In this document: in pieces, positions 60,281 to 64,000 of the stretch
Layout: every line of letters begins with the position of its first letter
Numbering within the stretch: the stretch's first letter is position 1
Notes under the pieces: model-generated
The model's input: only the letters and a program-made list of their open reading frames with translations
What the model was told of the DNA's origin: nothing
Databases searched by the model: none
NCBI GenBank assembly: GCA_026225945.1
Contig: JAMJFZ010000242.1
Location: 5,797,501 to 5,861,500 of the forward strand
Direction: 5' to 3'
Origin: Cricetomys ansorgei
Taxonomy: Eukaryota > Chordata > Mammalia > Rodentia > Nesomyidae
DNA: 64,000 nt
Position numbers and translations under genes: made by a program

Positions 60281-60897
60281 GATTAGTCTTATAATTTTTG
60301 GTATCCAAGGCAACTAGAAGAAAGAGTGACTCAGGAGAAAAAGTGAAAGAGGCAGAAACAGAGCCAAAGAGGGACCCAGACAGGCTAGTGACTGACTCTC
60401 TCTTTCAACAGGATTAAAGATTTACAACACAAATTTAGGAGGGAGACACAAAAATTTGATAACTCATTTTAAAATTTGGTGATTTTATGTCCTGATGAGA
60501 CTAGAAAGGGAAGCTTTACAATTGTCCTTCCTGCCTTAGGATTTAAAATATAATATTAAAAGGTGGAGGTAGCAAGGGCTTTGTTGAGTACTATGAAGGG
60601 AAATCTACTTCCTGGACTAAAGATGGCTGGTTTCTATCTTTGACCCAGCTCTTTTTGATTTGCCCCCAAATTAGAATACTACATATTATTGGTTCCTCAA
60701 GAGTTAATCTAAGGAGGCCTGTCTATAGCTTGGTTGGGAGATCTCCCCTCATGAAGGCTGGTTTACTGGAGGACATGCTAAGGATATGGGAGGAATAATT
60801 ATCCCCTTAATGAGGTAATGCACTTACACATTCCAGAAGACCTTTCCTCAATGCAGCTACTGGTAGGTCTTTAGTGCTAAGCCTCAAGAAAGTATAA
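60281..60897. other. Unassigned, perhaps part of an LTR-like region
   Basis: No clear family. See the finding on 61540-61870. Confidence 0.4.
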
Positions 60898-61048
60898 CCC
60901 TTCCTTCCTTCCTTCCTTCCTTCTTTCCTTCCTTCCTTCCTTCCTTCCTTCCTTCCTTCCTTCCTTCCTTCTTTCTTTCCTTCCTTCCTCCCTCCCTTTT
61001 TCCTTCCTTCCTCCCTCCCTCTCTCTCTCTTCTTTCTTTCTTTTTTTC
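60898..61048. repeat. (CCTT)n / (CCCT)n / (CTTT)n microsatellite
   Basis: 151-bp pyrimidine tract with mixed tetranucleotides. Confidence 0.97.
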
Positions 61049-62160
61049 AAGTGTGCTTAATGTGAGCCCTTTACTCTTAAAAGGCATGGTTTTATTTCTT
61101 CCTCTTTCTCATCTCCCTCCTCTCAACAGATGTCAGTATCTATAGTTTGGCTGGGCTTTTCCCCCCACTAACTCACAAAATGATGTGCATAGAAAATTCA
61201 TAGAAAGGAGCTGACATGTGATTACCCTTTGGATTGAGCTTTATTAGGTATCTTACGGGCTCTTAGTCATGACCAGCCATGATGAATACACTGGAATTTT
61301 GGGGTCCCTTTGTGGCCATCAGATGATTTAGGGGAAATAGGTGCTTCCTATTGGGATTCATGGTCTTATTAATAAGATAATTTAAAAATAGACTCAATGC
61401 TCAAGAACAAGTCATAAGGACTAATTTGGGGGAAATTCTGGGGGGCGAAGTGTAGTTTCTCTTAAAAGTAAAAATTATTCTGCCTTATCTCTCTATTGTA
61501 GCTTAAAGTGAGCCCACCTTTCTAGGGGAATTACTTAATGTAATTGTCCCAGCCCAACTGGAATGTTTGTTCTCTGCATATAAGTTATAGATAATAAACT
61601 CTTGACCTGAACAAGTTTTCTCTTAATGAGAAACTGCTACTCTAACAATGAAGCCTTTTAAAGTAAGAGATAAATTAGGAGAGACAGCACCACATCATAG
61701 GTAGCTGCTGGGGGCTTTCAATGGGAAAGTCTCTTGCCTTCTATTAGAACCTTACCTCATATCAGGACCCCAGTGACAGGTTTGGGGGGTTGACATTGGA
61801 TCTGTTTGTGCTTCTTTCCAGTGCAGACACATTGAATAAACCTCTTTTCTGCTTTTCACTATTAATTTGGCTCTTTGAATGGGCTTATTGAAGTCAGGTG
61901 GCTGAACCTGCCTCGTTGGGTCATAGACTGTGACCCCAAAGTCTGGTAGAAGTAATCACTACCAATTGCCACTTATTAGCTTACAAACTTATTAACACTA
62001 AATAGCATGTGCATGCTGCAAATTTTAGGTTATTGAATTTCTAGCATGTAAGATGAACCAATCACCTAGTTTCACTCCACCCCTACTGTCTACCCATAGT
62101 TTTAGCTCCTTTCTTTTCCTGTTATATATTCTTTTCTTTTTTTTTCCCTCTTTTTCCTTT
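61049..62160. other. Unassigned, with LTR-like polyadenylation signals
   Basis: Two AATAAA-type signals in LTR-like settings: 'gcatataagttatagataataaactcttgacc' near 61577-61610 and 'acattgaataaacctcttttctgc' near 61829-61852. No gag/pol-like frame is seen. A degenerate rodent ERV LTR is possible but not identified. Confidence 0.35.
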
Positions 62161-62164
62161 TCCT

Positions 62165-62385
62165 TTAAAAATATTTAGTTGTGTTATTTTTAAGTTATAT
62201 ATGTGTATGCGTGTCTGTGTGTGGTCTGTTTATGTAAGTTCAGGTGTTCAAAGAAGCCAGAGATGCTGGATCTTCCTGGAACTGGAGACTCAGGTGGCCC
62301 CCGGCCTGGGTTCTGGAAACTGAACTCTAACCCTCTAGAAGAGAAGTACACTGTTCCCTAATGCCGAGCTTTCTTTTTAGCCCCT
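62165..62385 (-). mobile_element. B3-type SINE
   Basis: 'gtgtatgcgtgtctgtgtgtggtctg', 'gttcaaagaagccagagatgctggatcttcctggaactggag' and 'ggttctggaaactgaactctaaccctctagaagag' match in reverse. Confidence 0.82.
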
Positions 62386-64000
62386 ATGTGTTATTTTCAC
62401 AATTATTTGAGTCAATTTTAAAAGCTAACATGTATTACAATGGTAACGCACCACAGATCCAAAGCATATTCTGTGTTTATTATTTTTCACATTGTGGTTA
62501 GTTCTCGAGTCCTTTGTAAGTGTGTTTTGACTGTGTGTACACATCACAAAGTAAAGAGCAAGACTTTGGTGTTCTTTCTTGTATATTTGAACATACTAGT
62601 GTCCTTCCAGTTTAATTGCCGGGAAGAAACTTCTCCAAGAGACCATAGAGGTGCTTCAGTCTTGCTTGCTTGCTCTCTGAGTATGGTATCCAGTAGTCTT
62701 GGTTGACCATTTTGGAATCCTAGCTCTCAAGTGCTGTTGCCCATGACACCTAGGTCATGACCATTTCCTTTGTTTCTTAGTTTAATGCCTCACTTTGTTG
62801 CTTTATGCTCTTCTGTAGATTCAAAAAGAAAGCAGCACAGGAAAAAATGCACCAGAGCTTAAAAGGATGACTGTGTTTATCTATCGCAACTTTGTGATAG
62901 TAGTGTACATATCTGTGTATAATGGTAGTGTATATATTTAGGGTTGACAACTCAGCTTCTCTGTTTTGTGACGAAGGAAAACTTCCTAAGTGGGAAACAT
63001 ACAGAATACCTCACTGGGATACTTGGTAATACATTCACAAAGCAGTCATTATACCTCCCACTTACTGAAAGCTGAGATGCAGTGCTTCTGGCCCTGGTAG
63101 AGACTTATTATTACCATCTAGTAGCGACTCTTTCTTTAGAAACAAAACCAAGATCATTTGTTGTGAGTGTGTCTGCCCAAGTACAGGCGATATTGATAAG
63201 TCTCAGATGGTGATAATAATTAAGTTTGGGCTAATAAAATGGTCAACTGAAGAAATGTGTATGATTTCTGTACTACCATGTAAAGGATGAAATGACATAT
63301 TCTTTATTTCCTGGGAAATCACAAGTAGAGCAGTCTAGAAGTATGTGGGGAGTATGATAGGTCAGGGGTCACTACTCACATTTGGTCTTCTTGCTCTGGA
63401 CCTTTAGATAGGATGGAAACAGCTGTCATTTGTCTAAACTGCCATTTGATTTGGGGTATTCTATTCAGCAGCTTAGGTAGAACCTCAAATAAATTAAGCT
63501 GTTATAATTGTTAATAGCCTTTTAAAGTTTTTAGAGAATTCTTGTTTATAAAAACAAGTCACCACCAACTTGGCCTTGGGACTGGGGCACTGGAGTACAG
63601 AGATGAATCCCCAAAGGGAGAGGAGCCCAGAAGGATAAGGACAATACAATATGTTAAGAGAAAGTTTTCCTTTATCACTGGTGTATGAAAACATTCCCAG
63701 AGGACTCCCATCTAGGCCCAAATCGAATAAAATTTTACATTTAACATGGAAAGTTACAATGGAGAGCTAAGTGTGGTGGCTCACAATCAGGCCACGTTGA
63801 GCTAAAAAAAGAAAAAAAAATACATAGGAAAGTACCTTTTAGTAGCACAATTCAAGTTAACCTTTTCCTGACTGAAGTGTCAAGTTTTGTTTATATTATA
63901 ATAGTTACATCAACATCTGAAAAAAAAAAACAGCCAATATGTCTTTGAACACTCAATTTGGGTTCAGCAAATGAGCCAAGGCCTTATCAAGTACTCGTGG
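62386..64000. other. Unassigned, no gene seen
   Basis: 1.6 kb with short A-runs near 63805-63822 and 63920-63930 but no clear repeat or gene. The window ends in this stretch. Confidence 0.5.

Overview
This window is nuclear DNA from a muroid rodent: AT-rich, CpG-poor and with no recognisable gene. The rodent assignment rests on B1, B2/B3 and B4 SINEs, three copies of a rodent URR1-like hAT transposon, rodent MaLR (MT/ORR1-type) LTRs, and a rodent L1 3' end with its purine tract. Older mammalian remnants (L1M-type, L2, MIR, MLT1-like, MER20) lie underneath. I saw no ID-type SINE typical of rat. I cannot choose between a murine and a cricetid species.

I find no protein-coding gene, rRNA, tRNA, CRISPR array or bacterial-type operon. 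The open reading frames are short, scattered, often run through microsatellites or transposons, and show no recognised domain. The window is best read as intergenic or deep intronic DNA.

Layout. 1-7.7 kb: B1 fragment, URR1 copy, TATC and CA microsatellites, an MLT1-like LTR, a B4 SINE and a small unexplained CpG cluster near 7.0 kb. 8.3-10.3 kb: a nearly complete MaLR element in reverse orientation with both LTRs and a primer-site-like junction. 11.3-12.1 kb: an odd T-poor, CAG/GTCAG-rich block. 12.2-19.3 kb: MIR, MaLR LTRs, B3 SINEs, an L2 remnant, and a URR1 copy with a perfect 8-bp target duplication. 21-25.6 kb: B1, B4, B3 and L1 pieces, CA/TA microsatellites, L2. 27.7-34.7 kb: B2 SINEs, reverse L1, several LTR-like repeats, a 54-bp AT-rich minisatellite, a third URR1. 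35-35.25 kb: a 263-bp pyrimidine microsatellite. 38.7-40.9 kb: an old DNA transposon-like remnant and a rodent L1 3' end. 42.8-47.6 kb: reverse L1, a stack of three reverse SINEs, and a decayed forward L1 with SINEs in it. 48-64 kb: mostly unassigned sequence with a MER20 remnant, B1s, an MLT1-like LTR, microsatellites and LTR-like signals near 61.6-61.9 kb.

All family names are from memory of consensus sequences; no library search was run. Boundaries are approximate unless a target-site duplication is given. No clear novel biological system was found. The items most worth checking are the CpG cluster, the CAG/GTCAG block, the 54-bp minisatellite, a possible spliced exon near 57.2 kb, and possible conserved noncoding DNA near 50.5-51.1 kb.
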